Source: CAYRGQ01 sp964423925
Lineage (GTDB): Bacteria > Bacteroidota > Bacteroidia > Sphingobacteriales > Sphingobacteriaceae
Assembly (NCBI GenBank): GCA_964423925.1
Contig: CAYRGQ010000047.1
Span: forward strand, 1 to 23,448
Direction: 5' to 3'
Length of the DNA stretch: 23,448 nucleotides
Numbering within the stretch: position 1 is the stretch's first letter; every line of letters begins with the position of its first letter. Below the pieces are notes generated by a model. The model saw nothing but the letters and a program-made list of their open reading frames with translations, had not been told where the DNA came from and searched no databases. Shown here piece after piece: positions 8,588 through 15,838 of this stretch. The position numbers were made by a program, and so were the translations under genes.

Positions 8588-8615
8588 CATCACGAGCTTC
8601 CCGAAGCGCGTGATG
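8588..8615. repeat. Compact 28-base near-perfect stem-loop
   Basis: Outer arms CATCACG (8588-8594) and CGTGATG (8609-8615) enclose inner arms GCTTC (8596-8600) and GAAGC (8603-8607), separated by one A/G mismatch, with a two-base centre. It lies between the epimerase stop and the barrel-protein start. No T-run follows on the plus strand. It may help end the epimerase transcript or fold in the 5' leader of the next gene. A smaller palindrome centred on GGGAAATTTTCCC lies just after the epimerase stop. Confidence 0.45.
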
Positions 8616-8658
8616 TCGGTGTCCTGATTCATTTTTAAACTTAAACCGAAACCAGACC

Positions 8659-9465
8659 ATGAGCAAACAATGGTTATTCATGTCACTACTGTGCATCGCA
8701 GTGTCCGTGGCCCAAGCGCAAATTACCAAACCAGAAAAAAATAGTCGGGGCTACCTCCGACTGGGATTTAGTTCGTTCGGCGACGAGCTTAACAGCGATT
8801 TGTCCAACTTCTCCGTCAATAACGGCGGAGCGGTGAGCGGCGACGCTTCCATGCGCGACAATATATTGGAAGGGCGCTATGGAGCGCAACGAGGATACGT
8901 GTTGGAATTTGGGCGGCAGTACTATTTCACCAAGCGGAGCCTGCTTCCAGTGATCGATGCTCGGCTGGGTCTTGATTGGACCCAATTGTCGTTGACCTAC
9001 AACGAGCTGGATTTTTCGCCCATCGTCGAGCGGGATGTCGCAGCGGGTTATATGGTTAGTGAGGATCAGTCGGCTGCTGCTTCGATCGCAACCATGATCG
9101 GCCCCGTGTTTTCTATTCGGCCCATCGGCAAATTGGTAGTCGACGCCCGTGTGCAGCTCGCGGCCGTTTACTATGCCAACCTCACTAACTACTCCGCCTA
9201 TAACGAAGAGACTGAGGACGAGCGTTACTTTTCCTTCTTTCCTGATCTGGAAGAGGGAGAGGATGAGGGGATTGGCGCGTTGACCCAAGTGGCCAGCCTC
9301 GCGTTCAAGCCTAATTTTGGGCTGACAGCCCGATATGGGGCTATCGGTTTGGCGCTGGACTATGCGCCCGGATCCGTCAAATCCGACTATATGTCGGACG
9401 AGGGGGATGGCGAGGCGAAATTTGCGCACAATGTCTTCCAGATCAAGCTGAGTCTCACGTTGTAA
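8659..9465 (+). CDS. Secreted outer-membrane beta-barrel-like protein of unknown function
   Basis: The 268-residue product has a clear Sec signal peptide (MSKQWLFMSLLCIAVSVAQAQ, cleavage after about residue 20). The rest alternates polar and hydrophobic residues with many Tyr, Phe and Gly, as in YLRLGFSSFGDEL and FGLTARYGAIGLALDY. It ends in a strand-like VFQIKLSLTL. This is the look of a small Bacteroidota outer-membrane beta-barrel of about eight to ten strands. Acidic segments (TEDERYFSFFPDLEEGEDEG) would be external loops. I do not recognise a specific family. It stands alone: 177 bp after the epimerase, with a strong terminator directly behind it, so it is probably its own transcription unit. 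Confidence 0.65.
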   Translation: MSKQWLFMSLLCIAVSVAQAQITKPEKNSRGYLRLGFSSFGDELNSDLSNFSVNNGGAVSGDASMRDNILEGRYGAQRGYVLEFGRQYYFTKRSLLPVIDARLGLDWTQLSLTYNELDFSPIVERDVAAGYMVSEDQSAAASIATMIGPVFSIRPIGKLVVDARVQLAAVYYANLTNYSAYNEETEDERYFSFFPDLEEGEDEGIGALTQVASLAFKPNFGLTARYGAIGLALDYAPGSVKSDYMSDEGDGEAKFAHNVFQIKLSLTL

Positions 9466-9485
9466 GGCAGCATTTACGCATGGAT

Positions 9486-9511
9486 GCCGGAGCATAGTCT
9501 CCGGCTTTTTT
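9486..9511 (+). terminator. Intrinsic terminator after the barrel-protein gene
   Basis: A seven-base-pair G+C-rich stem, GCCGGAG / CTCCGGC, has a six-base loop (CATAGT) and is followed directly by six T residues. It begins 20 bases after the stop codon at 9465. Confidence 0.88.
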
Positions 9512-9672
9512 GTTTAGCCGCCGCTCAGGATAGAAGCGTGCCTCCCGTATACTTAGCTGAAAAATTACAATGCGTAATGGGTGCTAATGGGGCAAAAGTA
9601 ATAGCTTAGCGGCATCTTATTCGTATTACCGTTATCCAGGGGGCTGCGCACCGCCTGTTTATTTTTTAATTC

Positions 9673-12153
9673 ATGAATAAATTCTCTATTCTATTGTTCT
9701 TGGCCTTCGCAACGGTATCGGTTGTCGCCCAAGAGCAGGCCGACCAACCGAAAGCCAATTACCAACTGGCCGCCCGCTTTTCTCCTGAAAAGCTGAAACG
9801 GATGATTTTCTCTACCAGCGTCAGTCCGCAATGGCTTAAGCACTCCGAACGGTTTTGGTATACTTACGAAACGTCGGACGGTAAAAATTGGTACATTGTC
9901 GACCCGGTAGCCAAGACCAAGAAGCCCCTGTTTGACAATGCCAAAATGGCCGCGCAATTGACACAGATTGTCAAAGACCCTTTTGATGCCCAGCACATCG
10001 ATATCCGCAACTTGCGTTTCTCGGAAGATGAGCAAAAAATCCGCTTCGAAACGCCCAGCACGCGTGACACGCTGAAAAGTGAGGAAGAACGCGAAAAAAG
10101 CACCAACAAAAGCGATTCACTCAAAAAGAAGGTCTTCTACCTCGAGTACGATTTACAAACCGAACGGCTCATCGAACTAGCCGATTCCCTAAAGCCGAAG
10201 GATCCGCTGTCGTGGGCGTCGTTCTCGCCAGACACAACCATAGCGGTTTATGCCAAAAACTACAACCTGTATTGGATGGACCGCGATAACTACGAGAAAG
10301 CGGTCAAGGACGAGAAAGACAGCACGATTGTAGAGCACCAAATCACGTCTGATGGTGTCCAATACTATGCGTGGGGAGGTAGTGAGTATAGTACGACCAC
10401 GGGCGACGGTAAAAAGGACGATGAGGAGAGGGAAAAACGCAAGCGAGCGCCCATCACCTGGTCGCCCGATGGCAAGCATTTCGTTGTGGTACGTAAGGAC
10501 AGCCGCCACCTGCAGGAACTGTGGGTGATCAATAACGTAGGCGGGAGCCGGCCTACACTCGAAACATACAAATACCAAATGCCCGGTGAAACCGACAGCA
10601 CCGAGCAGGAGCTGCACATCTTTGACGTCGCTACGAAAAAATCGCGCCGTATCGATGTGTCGGCCTTCAAGAACCAGACCCTTACCGTATGGTCGGCACC
10701 TCGGCCGGTCAACCGTGCGCCGGGCGAGATTCACATCAATACCTGGTTGGGCGACGATGGCCGATTCTTTTTCGGGCGTTCCAGCCGCGACTTGAAGCGT
10801 ATCGACATCGGTACCGTATCGGTCAATGGTGATGTGAAGATCTTGGTGGAGGAGCGTGCCAATACCTACCTTGACCTGCGGCGTCCGGAGTTGGTAGACG
10901 GCGGCCGCGAATTCGTACACTGGTCGCAACGCGACGGCTGGGGGCATTATTATCGCTACGATATGGACGGTAACCTCCTTAACCAGATCACCTCGGGCGA
11001 ATACTATGCGGCCAACGTGGTAGGCCTAGACGGACAAACGCTTTATTTTGCTGCCAACGGGCGCGAGGAAGGCGAGGATCCGTATTATCTGCACCTGTAT
11101 CGCGTCAATTTGGACGGCAGCGGCCTGCAGTTGCTTAACCCGGGCGACTTTGATCATCAATCGAGCATGAGCGAAAGCAAGCGCTTCTTCGTCGATAACT
11201 ACTCCCGTGTCAATACGGTCCCCGCCTCGGCCTTGTATGACAACCGCGGGCAGAAGATTATGGACTTGGAGACCGCCGACTTGTCCAAGTTGTTTGAGGC
11301 GGGGTATCAGTTTCCCGAGCCCTTTGTCGTAAAGGCGGACGATGGCATCACGGACCTGTACGGCGTCATGTACAAGCCCTTCGATTTTGACTCGACCCGA
11401 AGCTATCCATTGGTACAATACGTTTATCCGGGTCCGCAAACCGAAGCGGTCAATAAATCCTTTGGGAGAAGCATGGACCGTATCGACCGGTTAGCGCAGT
11501 TTGGCTTCGTCGTCGTCACCGTAGGCAATCGGGGCGGCCATCCCGCACGGTCCAAATGGTATCACAACTACGGTTACGGTAATCTGCGCGACTACGGACT
11601 GGCAGACAAGAAGGCGGCTGCGGAACAATTGGCCGATAGGCACAAGTATATTGATATCACACGCGTAGGCATCACCGGTCATTCCGGGGGCGGGTTTATG
11701 TCTACCGCGGCCATGCTGGTTTATCCCGACTTCTTTAAAGTTGCCGTGTCCGGTGCGGGCAACCACGAGAACAATATTTACAACCGCTGGTGGAGCGAGC
11801 GTCACCATGGCGTCACGGAGCGCATCACCCCTAAAGGCGATACGACGTTTGTTTACAATATTGAGCGGAACACGCAACTGGCAAAAAATCTGAAAGGACG
11901 CTTGCTACTGGTGACCGGCGATATCGATAACAACGTGCACCCCGCGAATACCATCCGGATGGCCGAGGCATTGATCAAGGCCAACAAGCGCTTTGATTTC
12001 GTGCTGCTACCGGGGCAGCGCCACGGATTTGGCGACATGACCGAATATTTCTTCTGGAAGATGGGTGACTATTTTAGTCAGCACCTGCTCGGAGACTGTC
12101 GAGACGAAGTGGACATCGAGGAGATCAACCGAGAAATCCCACTCAGGCGCTAG
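9673..12153 (+). CDS. Exported S9-family serine peptidase with DPP IV-like beta-propeller
   Basis: The 826-residue protein starts with a signal peptide (MNKFSILLFLAFATVSVVAQ), followed by a long beta-propeller region (about 60-560) and a C-terminal alpha/beta-hydrolase domain. The catalytic triad is visible: Ser671 in GHSGGG, Asp752 in GDIDNNVHP and His784 in GQRHGF, matching the Ser630/Asp708/His740 spacing of human DPP IV. Such enzymes are periplasmic or outer-membrane exo/oligopeptidases that remove dipeptides, often after Pro or Ala. I do not see a clear double-Glu motif typical of true DPP IV, so the exact cleavage preference is open. It is flanked by terminators at 9486-9511 and 12174-12208, so it is likely monocistronic. 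Confidence 0.9.
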   Translation: MNKFSILLFLAFATVSVVAQEQADQPKANYQLAARFSPEKLKRMIFSTSVSPQWLKHSERFWYTYETSDGKNWYIVDPVAKTKKPLFDNAKMAAQLTQIVKDPFDAQHIDIRNLRFSEDEQKIRFETPSTRDTLKSEEEREKSTNKSDSLKKKVFYLEYDLQTERLIELADSLKPKDPLSWASFSPDTTIAVYAKNYNLYWMDRDNYEKAVKDEKDSTIVEHQITSDGVQYYAWGGSEYSTTTGDGKKDDEEREKRKRAPITWSPDGKHFVVVRKDSRHLQELWVINNVGGSRPTLETYKYQMPGETDSTEQELHIFDVATKKSRRIDVSAFKNQTLTVWSAPRPVNRAPGEIHINTWLGDDGRFFFGRSSRDLKRIDIGTVSVNGDVKILVEERANTYLDLRRPELVDGGREFVHWSQRDGWGHYYRYDMDGNLLNQITSGEYYAANVVGLDGQTLYFAANGREEGEDPYYLHLYRVNLDGSGLQLLNPGDFDHQSSMSESKRFFVDNYSRVNTVPASALYDNRGQKIMDLETADLSKLFEAGYQFPEPFVVKADDGITDLYGVMYKPFDFDSTRSYPLVQYVYPGPQTEAVNKSFGRSMDRIDRLAQFGFVVVTVGNRGGHPARSKWYHNYGYGNLRDYGLADKKAAAEQLADRHKYIDITRVGITGHSGGGFMSTAAMLVYPDFFKVAVSGAGNHENNIYNRWWSERHHGVTERITPKGDTTFVYNIERNTQLAKNLKGRLLLVTGDIDNNVHPANTIRMAEALIKANKRFDFVLLPGQRHGFGDMTEYFFWKMGDYFSQHLLGDCRDEVDIEEINREIPLRR

Positions 12154-12173
12154 TGCCGCTGGCCCGTAAACAC

Positions 12174-12208
12174 AAAAAAGCCTCCGCATAGATGCGAGAG
12201 GCTTTTTT
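12174..12208. terminator. Bidirectional intrinsic terminator between convergent genes
   Basis: A run of six A, then GCCTC-CGCA, a TAGA loop, TGCG-A-GAGGC and six T form a long stem with one bulged A. A-run and T-run flank it symmetrically, so it can end the peptidase transcript on the plus strand and the PepSY-like gene on the minus strand. It lies 20 bases after one stop codon and 39 bases from the other. Confidence 0.9.
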
Positions 12209-12247
12209 CGTAAAACCAGGCCTAGCCCGGTCGGGATGTGTGCGTTA

Positions 12248-12637
12248 CTAAGGATTGGTGGGAGGGGTAGGAGGTTTGATATCTCCGTCCTTGCGTTTCC
12301 CATCCGCATTGAGTTTCACTACTTTGAGGTTCTCTTCGCCCTCGCGCTCCAAGCTGATTTCATAGTAAGGGGATTTTTTTGCCGACTCTACCAAGTAGGC
12401 GGTCGCTACGGTCCAACCTGTATATTCTTCGCCGCTAAGGGTCGTTTTTACAGGATCAGGCAGGTTTTCCGGCTCGACCAAGGTACGCCTTACACTGTCT
12501 TGCTGCTCTTGTTGTTGCTGGATAGCAACGGACTGAATCTCTCTGTTTATTTCAAAGTCGGTTTCCTTTTCTCCCGCATTGGCTACTGCCCATCCGCCTA
12601 GGGCTACCGCGGCTACTGCTAACATCATCTTTTTCAT
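12248..12637 (-). CDS. Small secreted PepSY-like protein
   Basis: The 129-residue product has a signal peptide (MKKMMLAVAAVALGGWAVANA) and a Gln-rich linker (AIQQQQEQQDS, about 38-48). One alpha/beta repeat follows (about 57-115): LPDPVKTTLSGEEYTGWTV, then YYEISLEREGEENLKVVKLNADGK. The order 'LP..V...L....W.....Y' then 'Y-Y-E-I', then 'V-L-ADGK' is typical of the PepSY-like/BLIP-like periplasmic domains common in Bacteroidota. The tail is proline-rich (KPPTPPTNP). A purine-rich AAAGAAG stands just before the start codon. The function of these domains is unknown; peptidase-inhibitor or scaffold roles have been suggested. It converges on the S9 peptidase gene across a shared terminator; I see nothing beyond position to link the two. 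Confidence 0.7.
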   Translation of the reverse strand: MKKMMLAVAAVALGGWAVANAGEKETDFEINREIQSVAIQQQQEQQDSVRRTLVEPENLPDPVKTTLSGEEYTGWTVATAYLVESAKKSPYYEISLEREGEENLKVVKLNADGKRKDGDIKPPTPPTNP

Positions 12638-12763
12638 CTTCTTTTGTTTTAAGGTAAACGATAAATCAATTTAACCAAATTCGAATAGGGTATTGAAATA
12701 GTGATGCCAAGATGAAAAAGTGGGCTAACGATAGCGAATTGACGCCAGGAGACGCACAAGGCA

Positions 12764-12826
12764 GTGGAATGCGTTCCACACGTGGGGAAAAACGCAACAG
12801 ATTGAGTCACCGAAACGCAGTTTCGG
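12764..12826. repeat. Two small perfect hairpins in the DUF2200 / PepSY-like spacer
   Basis: GTGGAA-TGCG-TTCCAC occupies 12764-12779 and CCGAAAC-GCA-GTTTCGG occupies 12810-12826. A third stem (ACGGC, GCTAG, GCCGT at 12848-12862) straddles the DUF2200 stop codon. On the minus strand they lie downstream of DUF2200 and upstream of the PepSY-like gene. None has a proper T-run, so termination is only a possibility. Confidence 0.4.
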
Positions 12827-12853
12827 GTAGGGTAGTAAACAAGACGAACGGCG

Positions 12854-13219
12854 CTAGGCCGTCCGTAGGATTTTTTCCATTTTTCGCCCTTTGGCCAGTT
12901 CGTCCACTAGCTTGTCGAGGTAGCGGGCTTGCTTGGTGAGGGGGGGGTCGATCTCTTCGATGCGGTATCCGCAAATTACCCCGGTGATGAGTGTGGCGTT
13001 TGGGTGCAGCGACGCCCGCTCGAAGAAGGTTTGAAAGGTGACCTTTTCGTCAATCAGCGCTTGTAGCGTCTGTTCGTTAAACCCGGTAAGCCACTCGATG
13101 ACCTGGTGCAATTCCGCTTTTGTGCGGCCCTTGCGTTCTACTTTGGTGACATAGTGCGGATAGACCGACGCGAATGTCATGTTGGCGATGCGTTGGTGGT
13201 GTGCTTCGGATTTGTCCAT
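12854..13219 (-). CDS. DUF2200 family protein
   Basis: The 121-residue cytoplasmic protein matches the DUF2200 family almost from end to end. Recognisable blocks are RIANMTFASVYPHYV (10-24), GRTKAELHQVIEWLTGF (31-47), EKVTFQTFFERA (58-69), LITGVICGYRIEEID (77-91) and YLDKLVDELAKGRKMEKILR (100-119). Family members are about 110-120 residues long and have no known function. The conserved core starts at residue 10, so the ATG at 13219 is the best start. The downstream end is close to a small stem that overlaps the stop codon. The neighbouring oxygenase gene lies 49 bp upstream in the same direction, so the two may be co-transcribed. Confidence 0.88.
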   Translation of the reverse strand: MDKSEAHHQRIANMTFASVYPHYVTKVERKGRTKAELHQVIEWLTGFNEQTLQALIDEKVTFQTFFERASLHPNATLITGVICGYRIEEIDPPLTKQARYLDKLVDELAKGRKMEKILRTA

Positions 13220-13268
13220 GGATCGTCCAGTTTGTCCGCGCAGGGCGGGATCAACAGAAAATGGTGAC

Positions 13269-14231
13269 TTACATCTTCAGCCCGATTTCGCGTAGGCGTT
13301 CGTCGAGGTATTCGCCGGCCGTCATATCGGTATACGCCTTAGGGTATTCCTCGCTGATGCACGATTCGAGGCTGGCGAGGCTCACCTCGCCTTTAGGATG
13401 CAGGAAAAACGGCACGGAATACCGTGATGTCTTCATCAGCTCGCGCGGCGGGTTGACGACGCGGTGTGTCGTGGATTTCAGCTTGTTGTTCGTAAGCCGC
13501 TGCAACATGTCGCCGACATTGACCACGATGTCCTCGCCGTGGGCCTTCACCGGAAACCAGACGCCGTCGCGCGTCAGCACCTCCAGGCCATCGGCACTCG
13601 CGCCAATGAGTAGGGTGATCAGATTAATATCTTCGTGGGCACCAGCACGCACGGCATCGTCCGGCAGGCTGTCTGGGTCTTCGATCGGGAAATAATGAAT
13701 CGCGCGGAGAATTGAGTTGCCTTCGTGCACGCGGATCTCGAAATAGTCTTCCTCCAGCCCCAGATACACGGCGATGGCCTTGAGGAGTTGACGTCCGGCG
13801 TGCTCCAGCCTGCGGTACACTTCAGCCGTCACCTCGTTAAAACGGGGTAGTTCCTCCACGATGACGTTGTCCGGATGTGCGGTTTTATCGTAGTCGTCGC
13901 CAGCCAGGGTTTGGCCACGCTGCCAAAATTCCTTGAGATCGGGCGTTTTCGAATCCTTGGCTTTCTCGCGACCTTTGGAGGTATACCCCCGCTGCCCCGC
14001 CAGCGCAGGTATTTCGTACTTCGCCTTCACCTCATCAGGAAGGGAAAAGAATGCTTCCACTACCTGGTATAGCTCATCGATTAGGGCCTTATCCATGCCG
14101 TGGTTAGCGATGGTGACGAATCCGGTTTCGTTAAAAGCTTTGCCGATGGCTTGCGAAAACTGGTGGCGCTGCGCGGTCGACCCCTGCGTATAGTCGTGGA
14201 GATCAAGCCTAGGAATATTGACTGTCGACAT
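13269..14231 (-). CDS. 2-oxoglutarate/Fe(II)-dependent oxygenase, isopenicillin N synthase-like
   Basis: With the start at 14231 the product has 320 residues. This start is chosen because GAGAAGAT stands directly upstream and the family N-terminus (MSTVNIPRLDLHDY) begins there; the upstream extension to 14306 looks unrelated. The N-terminal DIOX_N-like part (about 4-130) includes GFVTIANHG and GQRGYTSKGREKAKD. The double-stranded beta-helix core carries the iron facial triad: His199 and Asp201 (AHEDINLITLL) and His256 (STTHRVVNP). Arg270 with Ser272 (RYSVPFF) is the usual 2-oxoglutarate carboxylate clamp. Bacterial relatives of IPNS and plant oxygenases hydroxylate or oxidise small molecules; the substrate is unknown. 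DUF2200 follows 49 bp downstream. Confidence 0.88.
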   Translation of the reverse strand: MSTVNIPRLDLHDYTQGSTAQRHQFSQAIGKAFNETGFVTIANHGMDKALIDELYQVVEAFFSLPDEVKAKYEIPALAGQRGYTSKGREKAKDSKTPDLKEFWQRGQTLAGDDYDKTAHPDNVIVEELPRFNEVTAEVYRRLEHAGRQLLKAIAVYLGLEEDYFEIRVHEGNSILRAIHYFPIEDPDSLPDDAVRAGAHEDINLITLLIGASADGLEVLTRDGVWFPVKAHGEDIVVNVGDMLQRLTNNKLKSTTHRVVNPPRELMKTSRYSVPFFLHPKGEVSLASLESCISEEYPKAYTDMTAGEYLDERLREIGLKM

Positions 14232-14427
14232 ATCTTCTCTTTTTTCGTAAAGGTACGGGTTTTTGTGAAAAACTGCATGAAGCTTTACAAGGAGGCAAAG
14301 CGCCAATGGGGCGACAAGTACGCATCAATGCCCATTGACCGAACGCTACCACTATCCCTCCGAAATATTCAATTCCTGCTGAAGACACCGTAGTTAAGGT
14401 ACACTTCTTTAGCTGCGAAGTAAACAC

Positions 14428-14565
14428 TTACTTCCCCTTCAACAATTTCTCTAAATACTCCACCTTCTCTGTTTACGCTTCAATCAGTCGCTGGTACAAC
14501 TTTCTGTTTTCTTCGTAAGCTTCGACAAGCTTGTCGAGGGGGGTGAATGTGCAGTTATGGTTGCC
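14428..14565 (-). pseudogene. Remnant of the C-terminus of a helix-turn-helix-type regulator
   Basis: On the minus strand the codons read NCTFTPLDKLVEAYEEN, then RKLYQRLIEA, a TAA at 14473-14475, then TEKVEYLEKLLKGK and a final TAA at 14428-14430. The charged heptad-like pattern and the 'LDKLVEAYEENRKLYQRL' phrase recall the coiled-coil C-termini of Bacteroidota XRE/Cro-type DNA-binding proteins. An internal stop, a further in-frame TGA at 14566-14568 and the absence of any DNA-binding domain upstream show that it is not functional. The family guess is from memory of such tails and is uncertain; that this is decayed coding sequence is more secure. Confidence 0.5.
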
Positions 14566-14575
14566 TCAGGTGCTT

Positions 14576-14610
14576 GTGGATGCGGCACCAATTTGGTCGC
14601 CTTCGCCAAA
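14576..14610 (+). pseudogene. 35-bp fragment nearly identical to the GlcG/HbpS-like gene
   Basis: Bases 14576-14610 align to 17000-17035 of the intact GlcG/HbpS-like gene with two mismatches and one missing base, that is 33 of 36 columns identical and in the same orientation. The preserved part encodes GTNLVAFAK. Similarity stops sharply at both ends. The missing base breaks the frame, so this is a stray or decayed copy, not a gene. Confidence 0.7.
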
Positions 14611-14619
14611 CTCTTGCTA
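14605..14619 (+). repeat. Left imperfect direct repeat flanking the AT-rich operon
   Basis: GCCAAACTCTTGCTA at 14605-14619 resembles GCCAAGCAGCTTGCTA at 15839-15854: shared GCCAA and CTTGCTA with a different two-to-four-base middle. The copy lies 14 bases beyond the end of the 163-residue orphan gene and overlaps the end of the GlcG/HbpS-like fragment. Confidence 0.35.
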
Positions 14620-14633
14620 GCCGTTCGGTGTTT

Positions 14634-15125
14634 TTACATTAATCCGGCATTTGCGCCTGATATAGTTGCTATAAAATAGTTTGCAGCATATACACCAAGT
14701 AGAAGCAACAAGTTGTCTTTTGATTCATTGACATTTGTTACATCATAGTCAATGTTATATTGGTAATAGAAATCTCTCCAATTAAATTTGGGTTCAAATT
14801 GAATCACCTTTTCTTGATTTTTATTTTCAAGTATCATTTGACTTTGAAAAAGCCCACTTAATTGTAGCGCGTATTCTCTGTCGTCTTGAAATGTGATGAC
14901 GATTTTCCCATTCCAACTCATGGAAAGACTTGCTATTTTATTTTCGCCTTTTGTTACGGCAATGCTGCTATTGAAAAAGCCTACGGGGGCAAGTTTATAA
15001 TTTTCCGTATTGGGCATTTTAATTTCCGCTTTCAGATAAAATGGCGTTTCATAAATCAGCTCTCCCAACAATTGATCGTTATCCGTAAGTTGAAAAATTT
15101 TTCTGTCTTTTGAATTTGCGTTCAT
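14634..15125 (-). CDS. Orphan protein of unknown function, beta-rich with a C-terminal hydrophobic helix
   Basis: The 163-residue protein has no signal peptide. Residues 8-125 alternate like beta strands with regularly placed aromatic residues (IFQLTDNDQLLGELIY, AEIKMP, ASLSMSWNGKIVITF, NWRDFYYQYNIDYD). The end is a hydrophobic helix (NLLLLLGVYAANYFIATISGA, about 138-158) that could anchor it in the membrane. This recalls tubby/LURP-one-like proteins of bacteria, but the likeness is weak and I do not claim the family. Base composition is strongly AT-rich like its two upstream partners. Its start lies 20 bases after the small regulator's stop, making it the third gene of a minus-strand operon. 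Confidence 0.6.
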   Translation of the reverse strand: MNANSKDRKIFQLTDNDQLLGELIYETPFYLKAEIKMPNTENYKLAPVGFFNSSIAVTKGENKIASLSMSWNGKIVITFQDDREYALQLSGLFQSQMILENKNQEKVIQFEPKFNWRDFYYQYNIDYDVTNVNESKDNLLLLLGVYAANYFIATISGANAGLM

Positions 15126-15145
15126 GATGTAAACGATTAAGTTAA

Positions 15146-15349
15146 TTAAAAGTCTTGTTCTTCCAACTTGAAAATCTCTTCAACAGGAGTTCCAAATACA
15201 TGCGCCATTTTTAATGCCAAGAGCGTAGAAGGAACAAATTTTCCTGTTTCAATCGAATTCATTGCCTGTCTTGAAATTCCAATTTTTTCAGCCAACTCGG
15301 CTTGTGTCCAATTCTTTTTGGCGCGTTCAACTTTTATGGTGTTTTTCAT
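15146..15349 (-). CDS. Small Cro/CI (XRE)-family transcriptional regulator
   Basis: The 67-residue protein is a single helix-turn-helix domain of the YozG type: MKNTIKVERAKKNWTQ, recognition region AELAEKIGISRQAMNSIE (17-34), then ALKMAHVFGTPVEEIFKLE. Such one-domain regulators usually repress their own operon. Its ATG overlaps the stop of the upstream membrane-protein gene by four bases (ATGA at 15346-15349), so translation is coupled. A perfect 10-bp inverted repeat 42 bases upstream of the operon's first start codon is its obvious candidate operator. AT-rich composition suggests acquisition with its partners. Confidence 0.9.
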   Translation of the reverse strand: MKNTIKVERAKKNWTQAELAEKIGISRQAMNSIETGKFVPSTLLALKMAHVFGTPVEEIFKLEEQDF

Positions 15350-15729
15350 CGGTATTTGCGTGTCGAAATGATTAAACCTAAAATGTAGAACAAGGACAAT
15401 AATGCAAAAATGTACAAGGAATCAATTTTTTCTAGTCCTAATTCCTTTACTAAGCCCAGCATTCCGAAAACCATAACGGAAAGCAATGACAGCATAAAAG
15501 CAATAGACACCGCTTCCAATTGTATTCTTATTTGCACTTCATCCAATGAATTTATGCTTTGCAATTGCTTTACTGTCGCTATCACAAATAAAACTGCATT
15601 AATGGCTATAATAAGCAAAACAAGAGGTGTTTGAACGTCGTGTTGGGATAGGTAAAAAACACTGATTGGGAAACAAATACCAAATATCAAAGCCCAAATT
15701 AGGTTTGTCGGTTTTCTTTTAACTCTCAT
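15346..15729 (-). CDS. Four-helix membrane protein co-encoded with the XRE regulator
   Basis: The 127-residue protein has four hydrophobic helices: about 10-27, 34-51, 72-94 and 105-122. A polar loop between helices two and three reads QSINSLDEVQIRIQLEA (56-72). The 'LDE-Q-R-I--EA' loop motif is common in small membrane proteins that travel with YozG-type regulators in Firmicutes and Bacteroidota; their role is unknown, and sensing of an envelope signal for the regulator is only a guess. It is the first gene of the operon, with the candidate operator just upstream. The start at ATG 15729 follows an AT-rich leader with no clear Shine-Dalgarno. Confidence 0.78.
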   Translation of the reverse strand: MRVKRKPTNLIWALIFGICFPISVFYLSQHDVQTPLVLLIIAINAVLFVIATVKQLQSINSLDEVQIRIQLEAVSIAFMLSLLSVMVFGMLGLVKELGLEKIDSLYIFALLSLFYILGLIISTRKYR

Positions 15730-15770
15730 AAAAAGTCAATTAAAGTTTACATAAAAATAATAATACAATT

Positions 15771-15798
15771 CAAAATGTCAACTATATATGACATTTTG
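15771..15798. promoter_or_regulatory. Perfect 10-bp inverted repeat, probable operator of the XRE operon
   Basis: The arms CAAAATGTCA (15771-15780) and TGACATTTTG (15789-15798) are exact reverse complements around an 8-base AT spacer. The element lies 42 bases upstream of the membrane-protein start codon. Its size, symmetry and position fit a dimeric Cro/CI-type repressor binding site. Confidence 0.68.
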
Positions 15799-15838
15799 TA
15801 AAAATTAATTCTTTTGAAAATTAGCGCGTAGCCGATTG

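Larger units (their letters stand above)
14232..14633. other. 402-bp non-coding mosaic region with decayed gene fragments
   Basis: No intact gene is supported here. The first 195 bases, next to the oxygenase start, hold its promoter region and otherwise nothing I recognise. From 14428 onward come a minus-strand remnant of a regulator C-terminus and a plus-strand fragment of a GlcG/HbpS-like gene, described separately. Open frames on both strands that cross the oxygenase start are shadows. The region marks the left edge of an AT-rich accessory block. Confidence 0.6.

Noticed and set aside
14232..14306. Longer N-terminus for the oxygenase starting at 14306
   Set aside because: The extra 25 residues are unlike the family, and the ATG at 14231 has GAGAAGAT directly upstream. 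The same reasoning removed the upstream extensions of purD (to 18952) and of the MG2/TonB-plug gene (to 19023).
14100..14427. Frames on both strands crossing the oxygenase start (14100-14393 plus, 14209-14427 minus)
   Set aside because: They overlap the well-supported N-terminus of the oxygenase and show no family likeness.
14522..14537. Perfect 16-bp palindrome TCGACAAGCTTGTCGA
   Set aside because: It falls inside the decayed regulator fragment, where the bases encode the DKLVE stretch. There is no promoter or gene next to it that would make an operator likely.
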